Positions 39,065 through 48,095 of a DNA stretch of 64,000 bases are shown one piece after another; position 1 is the stretch's first letter, and each line of letters starts with the position of its first letter. The position numbers were made by a program, and so were the translations under genes. Location: assembly GCA_023432445.1 (NCBI GenBank), contig JAEYUP010000001.1, forward strand, positions 310,001 to 374,000. Direction: 5' to 3'. This DNA is from Candidatus Parcubacteria bacterium (lineage in GTDB: Bacteria > Patescibacteriota > Saccharimonadia > Saccharimonadales > Saccharimonadaceae). The notes beneath the pieces were generated by a model that worked only from the letters and a program-made list of their open reading frames with translations, was not told the origin of the DNA and ran no database searches.

Positions 39065-40543
39065 ATGAAAGCATTTTTAGTATCCCGTGTATCTACAGAT
39101 GAACAGAAAGACGCATTACCCGCGCAAAGCTACCGACTTACAGAATACGCAAGGAGTCGTGGCTATGACTATGAGCTAACGGAAATTAGCGAAAGCGCCT
39201 ATAAAGATAACCGAGCCATCTTTTCATTACTGGTAAATCGCATTGCTTCGCTTGATGAAAAATCAATCGTGGTATTCGACAAAATCGACCGCTATACTCG
39301 CGACTCTACTTCGGAAGAGGTTCGCGCGTTAGACAAACTACGTAAAGCAGGAAAGGTAGAGCTACACTTCCCCTCTGATAACCTCTTCATCCATAAGGAC
39401 TCGCCCGCTACAGACCTTTTGCGCCTTGGAATGGGTGTCGTAGTTGCACAGTACTATTCGGACTCGGTCAGCGATAACGTTAAGCGTCGCTTTGAGCAGA
39501 AGCTCCGCGACGGTGAGTGGATCGGCAAAGCGCCTATCGGCTACAAAAACACTATTATTTCGGGAGGAAAGAGATGGGTTGAGATTGATGACTATTACGC
39601 ACAGGCTGTTCGCGATGCCTTCGAGCTATACGCTGCAGGGACGCAGTCTCTGCGTACAATAGCGAAGAGGTGGCAGAGCGAATACGGCCTGAAAGTTGGT
39701 TCAAGCAAGATTGATCAAGTCCTGAATAACCCGTTCTACTATGGGGAAATGAGAGTTAAGGGCAAACTATATCCCCATAAGTACACACCTATTATTTCTG
39801 AAGATCTATTTAAGCGAGTAGATGATGTACGAAAAGGCTTCAATACACAGCCCCATAGATGGGCGGGCTTACCCTTCACGCTAAGAGGTTTAATGGCGTG
39901 CGCAGTATGCGGATGTAGAATAACTTTCGAAACTAAAAAGGGAAAGTATACCTACGGTCACTGTACGCAGTCAAAATATAAACACTCTATAAAATATGTT
40001 AATGAAAATGTAATACTCACCCAAGTTCAAAAAATACTCGAAAATATACAAATCCCAGAAAATATCTTCGGTGAGATAAGCTCCGTCCTTCGTGCCTCCC
40101 ACGAAGCAAAGAAGGACGCTCAAGTTGCAACACTAGCTTCGATACAGACTGAAATCGATAAGTATCAAAAAAGAATCGAGCGTGTATACGATGACTATTT
40201 AGACGAGAAGATCGATGAGGCCTTCTACAACAGAAAGTTTGCCGAATTCAGAGAAAAGCAAAAAATACTTCAGTATCGACGAGAAAACCTAGAACTCGTT
40301 GACGATGAATACTATGCAACAGTATCTCATCTGTTAAAGCTAGCAAAAGACGCACCTATATTATTCGAAAAGGCCGATATACAGCAAAAAAGAAAAATGA
40401 TAAAAACTGTACTTTCGAACTTTACATTAGACGGAGATCAACTGGGGTGGAAATACAAAAAGCCATTCGATACAATGGCTTTCTGTGCGGAAAATTCAAA
40501 TTGGCTCCGGCGGCTGGATTCGAACCAGCGACCTCGAAGTTAA
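39065..40543 (+). CDS. Large serine recombinase (integrase) next to tRNA-Asn
   Basis: A 492-residue serine recombinase. The N-terminal resolvase domain starts AFLVSRVSTDEQKDALPAQS with the catalytic Ser10 in RVSTDEQ, followed by FDKIDRYTR. A recombinase domain (GKAPIGYKN...) and a zinc-ribbon-like CAVCGCRITF...GHCTQ precede a coiled-coil. The C-terminus (NWLRRLDSNQRPRS) is antisense to the tRNA-Asn gene and its terminator, showing that this gene's end lies at the integration junction. It is the probable driver of element insertion here. Confidence 0.93.
   Translation: MKAFLVSRVSTDEQKDALPAQSYRLTEYARSRGYDYELTEISESAYKDNRAIFSLLVNRIASLDEKSIVVFDKIDRYTRDSTSEEVRALDKLRKAGKVELHFPSDNLFIHKDSPATDLLRLGMGVVVAQYYSDSVSDNVKRRFEQKLRDGEWIGKAPIGYKNTIISGGKRWVEIDDYYAQAVRDAFELYAAGTQSLRTIAKRWQSEYGLKVGSSKIDQVLNNPFYYGEMRVKGKLYPHKYTPIISEDLFKRVDDVRKGFNTQPHRWAGLPFTLRGLMACAVCGCRITFETKKGKYTYGHCTQSKYKHSIKYVNENVILTQVQKILENIQIPENIFGEISSVLRASHEAKKDAQVATLASIQTEIDKYQKRIERVYDDYLDEKIDEAFYNRKFAEFREKQKILQYRRENLELVDDEYYATVSHLLKLAKDAPILFEKADIQQKRKMIKTVLSNFTLDGDQLGWKYKKPFDTMAFCAENSNWLRRLDSNQRPRS
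40459..40482 (-). terminator. Terminator downstream of tRNA-Asn
   Basis: On the minus strand AAAGCCATT pairs with AATGGCTTT, followed by a T-rich run, 20 nt past the tRNA 3' end. It lies inside the last codons of the recombinase gene on the other strand. Confidence 0.75.
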
Positions 40544-40576
40544 CAGCTTCTTGCTCTACCGCTGAGCTACGCCGGA
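40502..40576 (-). tRNA. tRNA-Asn (GTT anticodon)
   Basis: A full cloverleaf: seven-base acceptor TCCGGCG / CGCCGGA, D-arm GCTC...GAGC, anticodon stem AGAAG / CTTCG (one mismatch) around loop CTGTTAA with anticodon GTT, T-arm GCTGG TTCGAAT CCAGC, discriminator G and encoded CCA. 75 nt. The serine recombinase gene overlaps it by 42 nt on the opposite strand, identifying it as the integration target. Confidence 0.95.
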
Positions 40577-40617
40577 ATAGGGAGCTTGCGTTATTATAGC
40601 GCCACCTCTGTCTGGAG

Positions 40618-41940
40618 TCAAGATGAGCGGAGGGTTGAAACAACGTCCGCAACGGCAATAAGCTCGGCGTCGCCAGATTGCATGTCTTTAAGTGACACCT
40701 TACCCGCGGCGCGTTCTGCTTCGCCGATTAGGGCGACTTTTGCAAAGCCCATTTTGTTCGCAAAGGCGAGTCCTTTGCCGACCGATGTAATATCGCTATA
40801 CAGTAAGACGGAGATTCCTGCCTCGCGGAGTTGCGCAGCGACAGCAATACTCTCGGCAAGATCTTCGTGTGCGACAGGGAGAACGAGGAGTTGTGCTGGG
40901 CTTTGGCTCACCGCTTTCACCACGCCGATTTCCCGCAGCTGTGAGAAGAGGCGAGACAAACCAATCGAAATACCAACACCAGGAAAGTCGCCGTTCGTAT
41001 AAAATTTCGTGAGGTTGTCGTAGCGACCACCAGAGCAGACACTGCCGAGACCTGGGTGTTCGGTGAGGAACGTTTCGTAAACGGTGCCGGTGTAATAGTC
41101 GAGTCCGCGCGCAATATGTAGGTCAACTGCAAAGCGGTGTTCAGGCATCTTCAGCATGCGGAGGGTCTCAATAACTATACGGAGCTTTTCAACCCCTTCG
41201 GCAAACACACCCCCAACACTCGCAGCCATGTCACCAAGTTTCGCCATTACTTCATCGGTAGTCCCGGTGATTGACGTAAATTCAACAACACCATGTACTT
41301 GCTCGTCGGAGAGCCCAAGGTTCTGAAGCTCGGCAACAAATTCGTCGTGGCTAATCTTCTCTATTTTGTCGACGATGCGAAGGACATCCGCAGCCTTGTC
41401 ACTTACCCCTATCGAACCAAAGTAGCCATTAAGGATCATACGATTGTTGAGTCGAACAACGAACTCACCGAACTCGAAGGCTTCGAAGATCTCGTTAATA
41501 ATTGCAGGAAATTCGGCATCGACAACTGGGCTCGATGAACCGATCACGTCAATATCGCACTGGTAGAACTCGCGGAATCGGCCGGCCTGAGCGCGTTCAG
41601 CGCGGTGCACCTTCCCTATTTGGTAGCGGCGAAATGGAAACGCAAGGTCGTTCTGGTGTTCGGCAACATAGCGGGCGAGTGGCACCGTTAAGTCGTAGCG
41701 GAGCGTCAGGTCGGTGTCAGAGCCTTCGCGCTTAAAGCGGTAGACTTGCTTGCTGGTTTCACCACCAGAGCCAGCGAGCAGCACTTCAGTGAGCTCGATG
41801 TCGGGCGTATCAAGCGGCGCAAAGCCGTATTTTTCATAGGTGCGACGGATAATGTCGAGAAGTCGATTAAACTCAATTTGCTCAGCTGTGGTGTATTCTT
41901 GGAATCCGCTCGGTCGTCGTGGTTTTACTTGCATATTCAC
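40618..41940 (-). CDS. hisS: Histidyl-tRNA synthetase
   Basis: A 440-residue class IIa HisRS charging tRNA-His. Motif 2 region FRRYQIGKVHRAERAQAGRF leads into REFYQCDIDVIG, the histidine-binding loop is ARGLDYYTGTVYE and motif 3 PGVGISIGLSRL. In motif 2 the usual RPERPQ reads RAERAQ. The C-terminal anticodon-binding domain begins about QLLVLPVAH. It is 7 nt downstream of the LexA-like gene on the same strand and about 40 nt past tRNA-Asn. Confidence 0.93.
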   Translation of the reverse strand: MNMQVKPRRPSGFQEYTTAEQIEFNRLLDIIRRTYEKYGFAPLDTPDIELTEVLLAGSGGETSKQVYRFKREGSDTDLTLRYDLTVPLARYVAEHQNDLAFPFRRYQIGKVHRAERAQAGRFREFYQCDIDVIGSSSPVVDAEFPAIINEIFEAFEFGEFVVRLNNRMILNGYFGSIGVSDKAADVLRIVDKIEKISHDEFVAELQNLGLSDEQVHGVVEFTSITGTTDEVMAKLGDMAASVGGVFAEGVEKLRIVIETLRMLKMPEHRFAVDLHIARGLDYYTGTVYETFLTEHPGLGSVCSGGRYDNLTKFYTNGDFPGVGISIGLSRLFSQLREIGVVKAVSQSPAQLLVLPVAHEDLAESIAVAAQLREAGISVLLYSDITSVGKGLAFANKMGFAKVALIGEAERAAGKVSLKDMQSGDAELIAVADVVSTLRSS

Positions 41941-41947
41941 TACTATA

Positions 41948-42385
41948 CTATCGCTTGACCACTTCTGCTAGTCGGGCGCGCATTGCTTCGTAGGCCCCAT
42001 CGAACCCGAGGACCTTTAAAGCCCCGATCAAGACGTACAGCTCGTCTAGTCCTTGTTGGGTTTTTTGAGATTTGTAGCTGCTAAATTTACCCGAGATCAC
42101 TTCAACTAACCATTTCTCGCGCGCTGGGGTTGCTCCCGATGGCGCAGCCGCCCCTGAAGCTTTGTAGGCCGTCGTGATAACCTCAAGTGAGCGAGCCGAG
42201 TTGTCCGTTTTGCGCAGGTAACCCTTTAATATCAACCCGTCGATGTGAATCGCGACCGTTGACACCGACTTATAGCCTAAAGCTGTCATAATCTCACGAT
42301 AACTTGGCCCATAGCCATGCTCGGTTATAAACTTGTCGACGAAGTCTAGTAGTTCTTTCTGGCGTCTAGTCGATCGTTCACCCAT
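41948..42385 (-). CDS. LexA-type DNA-binding-domain protein without protease domain
   Basis: The first ~65 residues are a LexA winged helix (TRRQKELLDFVDKFITEHGY, GPSYREIMTALGYKSVSTVA, GYLRKTDNSARSLEV). Instead of the S24 autoprotease domain (no Ala-Gly cleavage site, Ser or Lys dyad), there is a linker rich in Ala/Pro and a helical ~60-residue C-terminus (KTQQGLDELYVLIGALKVLG). It therefore cannot self-cleave as in the SOS response and probably represses or activates by another signal. It overlaps the O-antigen-ligase-like gene by 8 nt and lies just upstream of hisS. Confidence 0.8.
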   Translation of the reverse strand: MGERSTRRQKELLDFVDKFITEHGYGPSYREIMTALGYKSVSTVAIHIDGLILKGYLRKTDNSARSLEVITTAYKASGAAAPSGATPAREKWLVEVISGKFSSYKSQKTQQGLDELYVLIGALKVLGFDGAYEAMRARLAEVVKR

Positions 42386-43685
42386 GCTTACCTCTATAGT
42401 AGCACAACGCCACCCCCGCTAAGCCCCACCAGATTATAGCCACCGTGTCGTCCACCCAGACAGGCAGCAGCAGTCCAATAAGCGCCAGGCCAACGCCACT
42501 AGCAAACACGCCTAAGGCCAGCCAATCTTTACGACGCGCAAACAATCGTCGCATTACAGCGACAAAGATCGCCAAGAACAGACCGAGACCCAACCAGCCC
42601 GTTTCGTGAGCTGTGAAAAGATACTGATTTTCGATAATTAGCGGCTTGTCACCCAATAGCGACGCCGAGCCAGTACTACCTACACCGGCGCCAAACGGCT
42701 GTCGAAGTAGCCTGTCGGTACCGTCTATCAATGACTCGACATGCCCGTCGTTGGAGTTAACGTCGTTACCTTCAGTCGGATCTTCATGCAAGATAACGTG
42801 CGAGACAAAGTCACTATCGCGAGCAGCATAGAGACCGCCGCTGAATGTTAGAGCCACCACCCCTAGCGCTAAAATAACCACTTTTGATAAACGTTTGGCA
42901 AAAACCAGCGCGAGTACAACCAGAACAGCCACAGTCGCCGCCACTAGCGCACTTCTTGAGTAGCTGGCCCATAACGCCACCCCCGAAGCGATGGTTAACG
43001 CACCCAAAAGCCATGTCGTTTTCTTATTCAGACTACTTTTACGCAGCAACCAGTAGGCTGTGACTACCGCCAGAACAATACCGGCGTAGGCACCAAGTGG
43101 ATTTGGGCCGCGTAGCGTGCTGTTTATCCTGATATAGTCCATGTTTTGGTCGACCGTCAAAAACGGCATGATTGTCTCGGGTCCATAGCCAATGTGACGC
43201 AGGAGATCAGGCGGCAAAACAGTCGCCTGCAGCAGCGCGAAACCTACGACTAGCACTGCACCCGCAAAAAAGATTGTCACAAAAAGCCGCCGTAGTTGCG
43301 GAAACAGGCTCAGGACCCCGTAAACAAGCCCGAAGAAAAGCAAGAAACGGAGGTTGATCAACAGCCCGGCAGCGATCTGCTCTAAATTGCTCGGGAAAAA
43401 CGGTACCAAAAGCAGGTGCAGAGCCGCGTACGTACCGATGAGCCAGAAAAGTTTTGGTTGGTATATGTCCCACGCCTGGCGCCTCGACACCACAACCATC
43501 ATTAGTATCAGGGCAGAACCAAGCAACATCTCTTTCCAAGATTTAATCAGTAGTTCGTTGCCCGAAAGCAGTGACCCCAGCCAAACCGACAAAGGTGCAT
43601 GTAAGACAATGCCACCAAAAACCAGCAAAAGTATGCCGACCAGCAGTTTTTCGTCGAGACTAAGTAGGGTGAGTTTCTTTGTCAT
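42378..43685 (-). CDS. O-antigen ligase/polymerase-family membrane protein (Wzy_C-type)
   Basis: A 435-residue protein with about 10-12 membrane helices and the Wzy_C hallmark periplasmic-loop and helix sequence RINSTLRGPNPLGAYAGIVL followed by WASYSRSALVA. Such proteins join polysaccharide repeat units or transfer glycans to an acceptor at the outer face of the membrane. It is divergent from the priming glycosyltransferase at 43729, with about 40 nt between starts, and belongs to the envelope locus. Confidence 0.82.
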   Translation of the reverse strand: MTKKLTLLSLDEKLLVGILLLVFGGIVLHAPLSVWLGSLLSGNELLIKSWKEMLLGSALILMMVVVSRRQAWDIYQPKLFWLIGTYAALHLLLVPFFPSNLEQIAAGLLINLRFLLFFGLVYGVLSLFPQLRRLFVTIFFAGAVLVVGFALLQATVLPPDLLRHIGYGPETIMPFLTVDQNMDYIRINSTLRGPNPLGAYAGIVLAVVTAYWLLRKSSLNKKTTWLLGALTIASGVALWASYSRSALVAATVAVLVVLALVFAKRLSKVVILALGVVALTFSGGLYAARDSDFVSHVILHEDPTEGNDVNSNDGHVESLIDGTDRLLRQPFGAGVGSTGSASLLGDKPLIIENQYLFTAHETGWLGLGLFLAIFVAVMRRLFARRKDWLALGVFASGVGLALIGLLLPVWVDDTVAIIWWGLAGVALCYYRGKHG

Positions 43686-43728
43686 CTCTTATCCAGTGTA
43701 CCGTAAAATGATATACTTAACTCTATCT

Positions 43729-45180
43729 ATGACTCGCCGAAACTCTCAGTTTTACAGCTTCCTTCTAATCATCGTTGACGCCCTAGTGCTAATTAGCGCC
43801 TTTGTCCTGGCTTACGTCGCCAGAGTTCAATACGACCCTCGCCCGCTGCTGCACAACATCTACGCTTATGACTACTTGGCGTCATTCCTTCTAATCGTTC
43901 CAATCTGGATAGCCGTTTTCGCCCTTATTGGACTTTATCAGCCAAAAACCTATACTCGTCGGCTTATAGAGTGGGCTAAGATCGGCGTCGGCTCGTTTAT
44001 CGGCATACTAATTGTCATCGGCTGGGAATACGCCAGCGAAAAAGACATCTTTCCAGCGCGACTGGTTGCTGTATATGCCCTCATCGGGTCGTTCTTTTTG
44101 ATAGTCTTTGCGCGCGAACTAATGCGCCTTATCCGTAACCGCATGTTCCGGACGGGTCGGGGAGTACAGCGCGTTCTGCTAATAGGCTCTTCTGGTGCAA
44201 CTAGCGACATTGCCCGCAGTCTCGCTAACACGGCAAAAAGCGGCTACGAAATCGTGGCTATTGCGGGACCAAAAAGAATACTCCCCGAACACTTTAAGTC
44301 AATCCACTACGCCAATGCCGAGGCTGCGCTAAAAGACATCGAAAAGAGGCGCATATCTGCGATAATCCAAACTGATCTGTACGAAAACCAGGAGCGCAAC
44401 GAGCGGATTCTTGTTGCAGCCCAAGAACACCACATAGACTACAGCTTCATACCGTCAGAGAGCGAGTTCTACTCAGGCAAGAACACCGTTGATGTATTTT
44501 TGGGGTACCCAATGATAACCGTCTACCAGACACCCCTGGTGGGCTGGGGTGCCATCATAAAGCGGATCTTTGACTTTGCCGTTAGCCTGACCCTGGTTAT
44601 CGTCTTGTCCCCTATATTTATTATCCTCATGATTCTGCAAAAAGTCCTTAACCCAGGCACGATTTTTTACGTAAATAAACGCTTGTCTCGCTTTTCAGAG
44701 CCAGTTAACCTGCTGAAGTTCCGCTCAATGCGTCACCTGCCTCAGTTTGAAGGCAAAAAGCTCATTGATGACGCAGCCGAGTTTCGCGCTATGGGACGCG
44801 AAGACCTTGCAACTGAATACGAAAAGAACCAAAAGGTTAGCGATGACCCCCGCGTTAATGGCTTTGGCCGCTTCTTACGCCGTAGTTCACTCGACGAACT
44901 ACCGCAGCTCTTTAATGTATTAAAGGGCGATCTTAGCCTTGTCGGTCCACGACCAATCCTTCCGACCGAGCTGAAGATGGCGAAGGGTCGAACCTCTATC
45001 CTGCATAGCGTTAAGTCTGGAATCACTGGTCTATGGCAAGTCTCGGGTCGTTCTGAGCTTAGCTTCGACGACCGTATCGAACTGGAGCTTTTTTATGCCC
45101 AAAACTGGACATTTTGGCTAGATATTAAGATCTTGTTTAAAACGGTTCGGGTGGTTTTCTTCGGTAAAGGAGCAAAGTAA
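43729..45180 (+). CDS. Polyprenyl-phosphate sugar-1-phosphate transferase (priming glycosyltransferase)
   Basis: A 483-residue integral membrane enzyme of the WbaP/CpsE family that starts envelope glycan synthesis on undecaprenyl phosphate. Four or five N-terminal helices, a Rossmann-like central domain (QRVLLIGSSGATSDIARSLA) and the C-terminal bacterial sugar transferase domain (LNLLKFRSM-like VNLLKFRSMRH, RRSSLDELPQLFNVLKGDLS, VGPRPILP, GITGLWQVSGRSELSFDDR). The frame is open back to 43354, but the ATG at 43729 begins the family N-terminus and follows TATACT by 11 nt. It abuts the next gene with no gap. Confidence 0.92.
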   Translation: MTRRNSQFYSFLLIIVDALVLISAFVLAYVARVQYDPRPLLHNIYAYDYLASFLLIVPIWIAVFALIGLYQPKTYTRRLIEWAKIGVGSFIGILIVIGWEYASEKDIFPARLVAVYALIGSFFLIVFARELMRLIRNRMFRTGRGVQRVLLIGSSGATSDIARSLANTAKSGYEIVAIAGPKRILPEHFKSIHYANAEAALKDIEKRRISAIIQTDLYENQERNERILVAAQEHHIDYSFIPSESEFYSGKNTVDVFLGYPMITVYQTPLVGWGAIIKRIFDFAVSLTLVIVLSPIFIILMILQKVLNPGTIFYVNKRLSRFSEPVNLLKFRSMRHLPQFEGKKLIDDAAEFRAMGREDLATEYEKNQKVSDDPRVNGFGRFLRRSSLDELPQLFNVLKGDLSLVGPRPILPTELKMAKGRTSILHSVKSGITGLWQVSGRSELSFDDRIELELFYAQNWTFWLDIKILFKTVRVVFFGKGAK

Positions 45181-46296
45181 ATGGCTCGTCCCAAAGTTGC
45201 CATTGTCCACGACTGGCTGACATCGATGGGTGGCGCCGAGCCAACCGTGCTCGCTCTGCATAAGATCTTCCCTGATGCGCCGATCTACACGTCAGTTTAT
45301 GACCGCGACAATATGCCCGCTTTTCACAAGATAGACGTCCGCACTACCTACCTGCAGACACGTCTCCCCAAATTCTTGCGTTACAAACATGTTTTGTGGC
45401 CGGTTCTACGAGCTTTTGCCTTTCGTAAACTAGACTTGTCAGAATTTGACATCATCATTAGTAGCTCTAGCGCCGAGGCTAAGGCTGTCAGAAAAACTCG
45501 ACCAGACCAAGTACACATATCCTACATTCACACCCCCATCCGCTACTACTGGAGCCACTACGAAGAGTTTAAGCGCGAATTTAAGTTTGGCCTATTAACT
45601 CCGCTAATCCGCCCGGTCATACCTGGCTTCGTTCGTTGGATGCGCCAACTTGATCTGAAGTCGGTCAAAGACATCGACGTATTTATAGCCAACTCAACAG
45701 TCACTCAAGAAAGAATTAAAAAGTACTACAAAAAGCCGAGCACGGTCATTCATCCACCAGTCGATGTAGCTCGCTTCACGCCGCCACCAACCGGCGCACG
45801 CAGCGGTTACGTACTTTGGGGGCGCCATGTACCATATAAGCGCTTCGACCTCGCCATCGAGGCCTGCAACCGCTTAGGAGCTTCCCTGACGGTCATCGGC
45901 AGCGGCCCCGACACCGCCCGACTCAAAAAAATAGCTGGTCCAACTATTAGTTTTCCTGGGCGGGTGAGTGATAGAGAGTTAGTCCAGTGTGCACATAGCT
46001 CCCAAGCCTTCCTGTTCCCGAACGAGGAAGATTTCGGCATCTCGGCCGCCGAGGCTATCAGCGCCGGCCTGCCTGTTATCGCCTACGCCAAAGGTGGTGC
46101 GCTCGACATTGTCCAAGACGGCGAAACCGGCGTTTTATTCCAGAAACAAACCGTCGCTGACCTCATCAAGGCCATCGAGCGCTTTGAAACCATGTCGTTC
46201 CGCCCCGCTACCCTCCACCGCAAGGCAAAACGCTTCGAGGTCTCACTTTTTGAGACCAAGATGCGCAAGATTGTGGCTGACAACGCCAAGTTATAA
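45181..46296 (+). CDS. GT4-family glycosyltransferase (mannosyltransferase-like)
   Basis: A 371-residue GT-B enzyme. N-terminal PKVAIVHDWLTSMGGAEPTV, C-terminal nucleotide-sugar site FPNEEDFGISAAEAISAGLP, then GVLF (Glu-rich EX7E motif EEDFGISAAE). Close relatives use GDP-mannose, and genes for GDP-mannose synthesis (manC and a PMM-like phosphatase) follow immediately on the other strand. It starts directly after the priming transferase stop, so the two act in sequence. Confidence 0.87.
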   Translation: MARPKVAIVHDWLTSMGGAEPTVLALHKIFPDAPIYTSVYDRDNMPAFHKIDVRTTYLQTRLPKFLRYKHVLWPVLRAFAFRKLDLSEFDIIISSSSAEAKAVRKTRPDQVHISYIHTPIRYYWSHYEEFKREFKFGLLTPLIRPVIPGFVRWMRQLDLKSVKDIDVFIANSTVTQERIKKYYKKPSTVIHPPVDVARFTPPPTGARSGYVLWGRHVPYKRFDLAIEACNRLGASLTVIGSGPDTARLKKIAGPTISFPGRVSDRELVQCAHSSQAFLFPNEEDFGISAAEAISAGLPVIAYAKGGALDIVQDGETGVLFQKQTVADLIKAIERFETMSFRPATLHRKAKRFEVSLFETKMRKIVADNAKL

Positions 46297-47043
46297 GACG
46301 GCCAGTATAGACTCTAGGCGCGCCGCCGTGTCCTGCCAGTCAGAGACCTCCAAAGACGTAATTCCCATCGCCTTCACCGGGTAATCGTTACCACCCTCTT
46401 CCAGCTTGTCGCCAAAGAACAGAATGTCGTCACGCGAGATGTCGAGGATGTCGATGAGTTTTTGCATACCATAGGCCTTATCGATACCTGGGAGGGTAAC
46501 GTCAATCGATGTCGTTCCGCCAGCTCGAACCTCAAATTCCGGAAGCTGCTTGGCTGCTATCGAGCGGATCGCTTGTTTTTTCTTTCCATCCGGGTCCCAG
46601 GCGTACTTATCGGCCGGGGTGGCTTTTTGGCCAAGTGCCGAAAGGGTCAGCTGGCTCTCTCTGTCTTCAATTATTTCGCCGGCTGGGTTTTCGGTCCAAT
46701 AGCCAGCCTCTTTTGCCGCACTTTCTAGAACCTCTTTGATCTTTTTCTTCTGGGCAGGCAACAGGTCTTCGGCGTATTGCAGCTCCCAGTCTTTCTGAAC
46801 TTCGTTGTATCGGTAGTATCGAGTTCCACAGGTTGGCATCAGGTGAAGACGACGCAACTGGATGGGGCTAAAGTCTACCTGTTCCACAACTTGAAGCATA
46901 AACTGTTCAAAGCGTCCGCCAGAAATAATACAGACATCAAAGTGCTCCAGAACAAGACCGAGTAACTCCGCCATACGGTCGCTAATTGGTGATTTAGTAA
47001 CCGCCAATGTATCGTCGAGGTCAAAAGCTAGTAATTTTTTCAT
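46291..47043 (-). CDS. HAD-IIB phosphomannomutase-like protein
   Basis: A 250-residue HAD protein: motif I FDLDDTLAVTKSPIS, motif II IISGGRFEQF, motif III Lys in KAYGMQKLID, motif IV FFGDKLEEGGNDYPV. The GGNDYPV...WQDT ending resembles eukaryotic-type phosphomannomutases (GGNDYEIF...PEDT) and trehalose/MPGP phosphatases. Overlapping manC by 4 nt, it most likely interconverts mannose-6-P and mannose-1-P, replacing the usual alpha-phosphohexomutase. A sugar phosphatase is the alternative. AAAGGAG is 5 nt before the ATG. Confidence 0.8.
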   Translation of the reverse strand: MKKLLAFDLDDTLAVTKSPISDRMAELLGLVLEHFDVCIISGGRFEQFMLQVVEQVDFSPIQLRRLHLMPTCGTRYYRYNEVQKDWELQYAEDLLPAQKKKIKEVLESAAKEAGYWTENPAGEIIEDRESQLTLSALGQKATPADKYAWDPDGKKKQAIRSIAAKQLPEFEVRAGGTTSIDVTLPGIDKAYGMQKLIDILDISRDDILFFGDKLEEGGNDYPVKAMGITSLEVSDWQDTAARLESILAVL

Positions 47044-48095
47044 GAATTCTCCTTTTCGGCTGCTATTTTCTTGGCAATCTCTCCCACTCGAGTGCTAACG
47101 TCTTTGCGCGCTACTAGTACACCATCTGATGTGTTGACCACCACAATGTTGTCGAGGCCGATAACCGCTACCGGCACATCTGTTTCGTTGCGAACGTAGG
47201 TATTCTCGACATCAATAGCGTGAATGTTGTTGCCCTGAGTGTGGTTGCCCTTTTCATCCTGATGAACCGTGTCGTGGAGGTCCTTAAAAGATCCGACATC
47301 TACCCAGTCAAAACTGGCGGCTACCACCGACAACCCGCGTGCCTTCTCTATAAGAGCGATGTCTATGACTTGATTATCAAGGCTAAGGTAGGTGGCGCCG
47401 TAGTCATCCCCGCCATACTCAGCAATAGCAGCTAGTTTTTGGTAGCTCACCTGCAGATCTGGCGCGCTGGCTGCAATCTCATCTAGAAATGTTCGCACCG
47501 AACCAACAAAATACCCGGCATTCCAGACATATCGGCCAGACTCTAGATAGTTCTGAGCCGTCTCATACTCCGGCTTCTCCTTGAATGATTGCACCAGCGA
47601 CGCACCGCTCTCGGCATCAAGCACATCACCCTTCTCGATATAGCCAAAACCAGTTGCCGCATACGTCGGCTCGATACCTATCAAGCTGATCTCTCTACGT
47701 TCACCAGATACCCGACCAGCGATAGAGAACGAGCGAGCAAACCCCTCAACGTCTCTAATGTGATGATCAGAATGAACAAACGCGATCGGCTCGTCATGGT
47801 CGTGACGGCGTGCGATAAAATCCAGCGCCAGCAAAATACAGTGCGCCGTCCCCCGCCTACCCGGCTCAATAAGAAAGTGATCCTCCGGCAGTTCCGGCAG
47901 TTGAGCCTTCACGTGGTCAGCGTGACTAGCCTCTGTCACAACATAAACGGTCTCACCCAACTTGGTTGCCCTATCATAAGCCGACTGAAGAAGACTCCGT
48001 TCTCCGGTTAGTTTTAATAGGTGTTTCGGATATTCACTGGTCGAAAGCGGCCACAGCCGCGTCCCCGACCCCCCGGCGATAATAACGATGATCAT
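47040..48095 (-). CDS. manC: Mannose-1-phosphate guanylyltransferase
   Basis: A 351-residue nucleotidyltransferase making GDP-mannose. N-terminal GGSGTRLWPLSTSEYPKHLL (GTP-binding signature), central FVHSDHHI, then KPEYETAQNYLESGRYVWNA GYF-type motif and FDWVDVGSF. It lacks the C-terminal cupin isomerase domain of long ManC proteins. Transcription starts from a box 7 nt before the ATG, back-to-back with galE. The operon partner is the PMM-like gene. Confidence 0.9.
   Translation of the reverse strand: MIIVIIAGGSGTRLWPLSTSEYPKHLLKLTGERSLLQSAYDRATKLGETVYVVTEASHADHVKAQLPELPEDHFLIEPGRRGTAHCILLALDFIARRHDHDEPIAFVHSDHHIRDVEGFARSFSIAGRVSGERREISLIGIEPTYAATGFGYIEKGDVLDAESGASLVQSFKEKPEYETAQNYLESGRYVWNAGYFVGSVRTFLDEIAASAPDLQVSYQKLAAIAEYGGDDYGATYLSLDNQVIDIALIEKARGLSVVAASFDWVDVGSFKDLHDTVHQDEKGNHTQGNNIHAIDVENTYVRNETDVPVAVIGLDNIVVVNTSDGVLVARKDVSTRVGEIAKKIAAEKENS

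Noticed and set aside
43354..43728. N-terminal extension of the priming glycosyltransferase
   Set aside because: Antisense to the O-antigen-ligase-like gene; family N-terminus and -10 box support the ATG at 43729.
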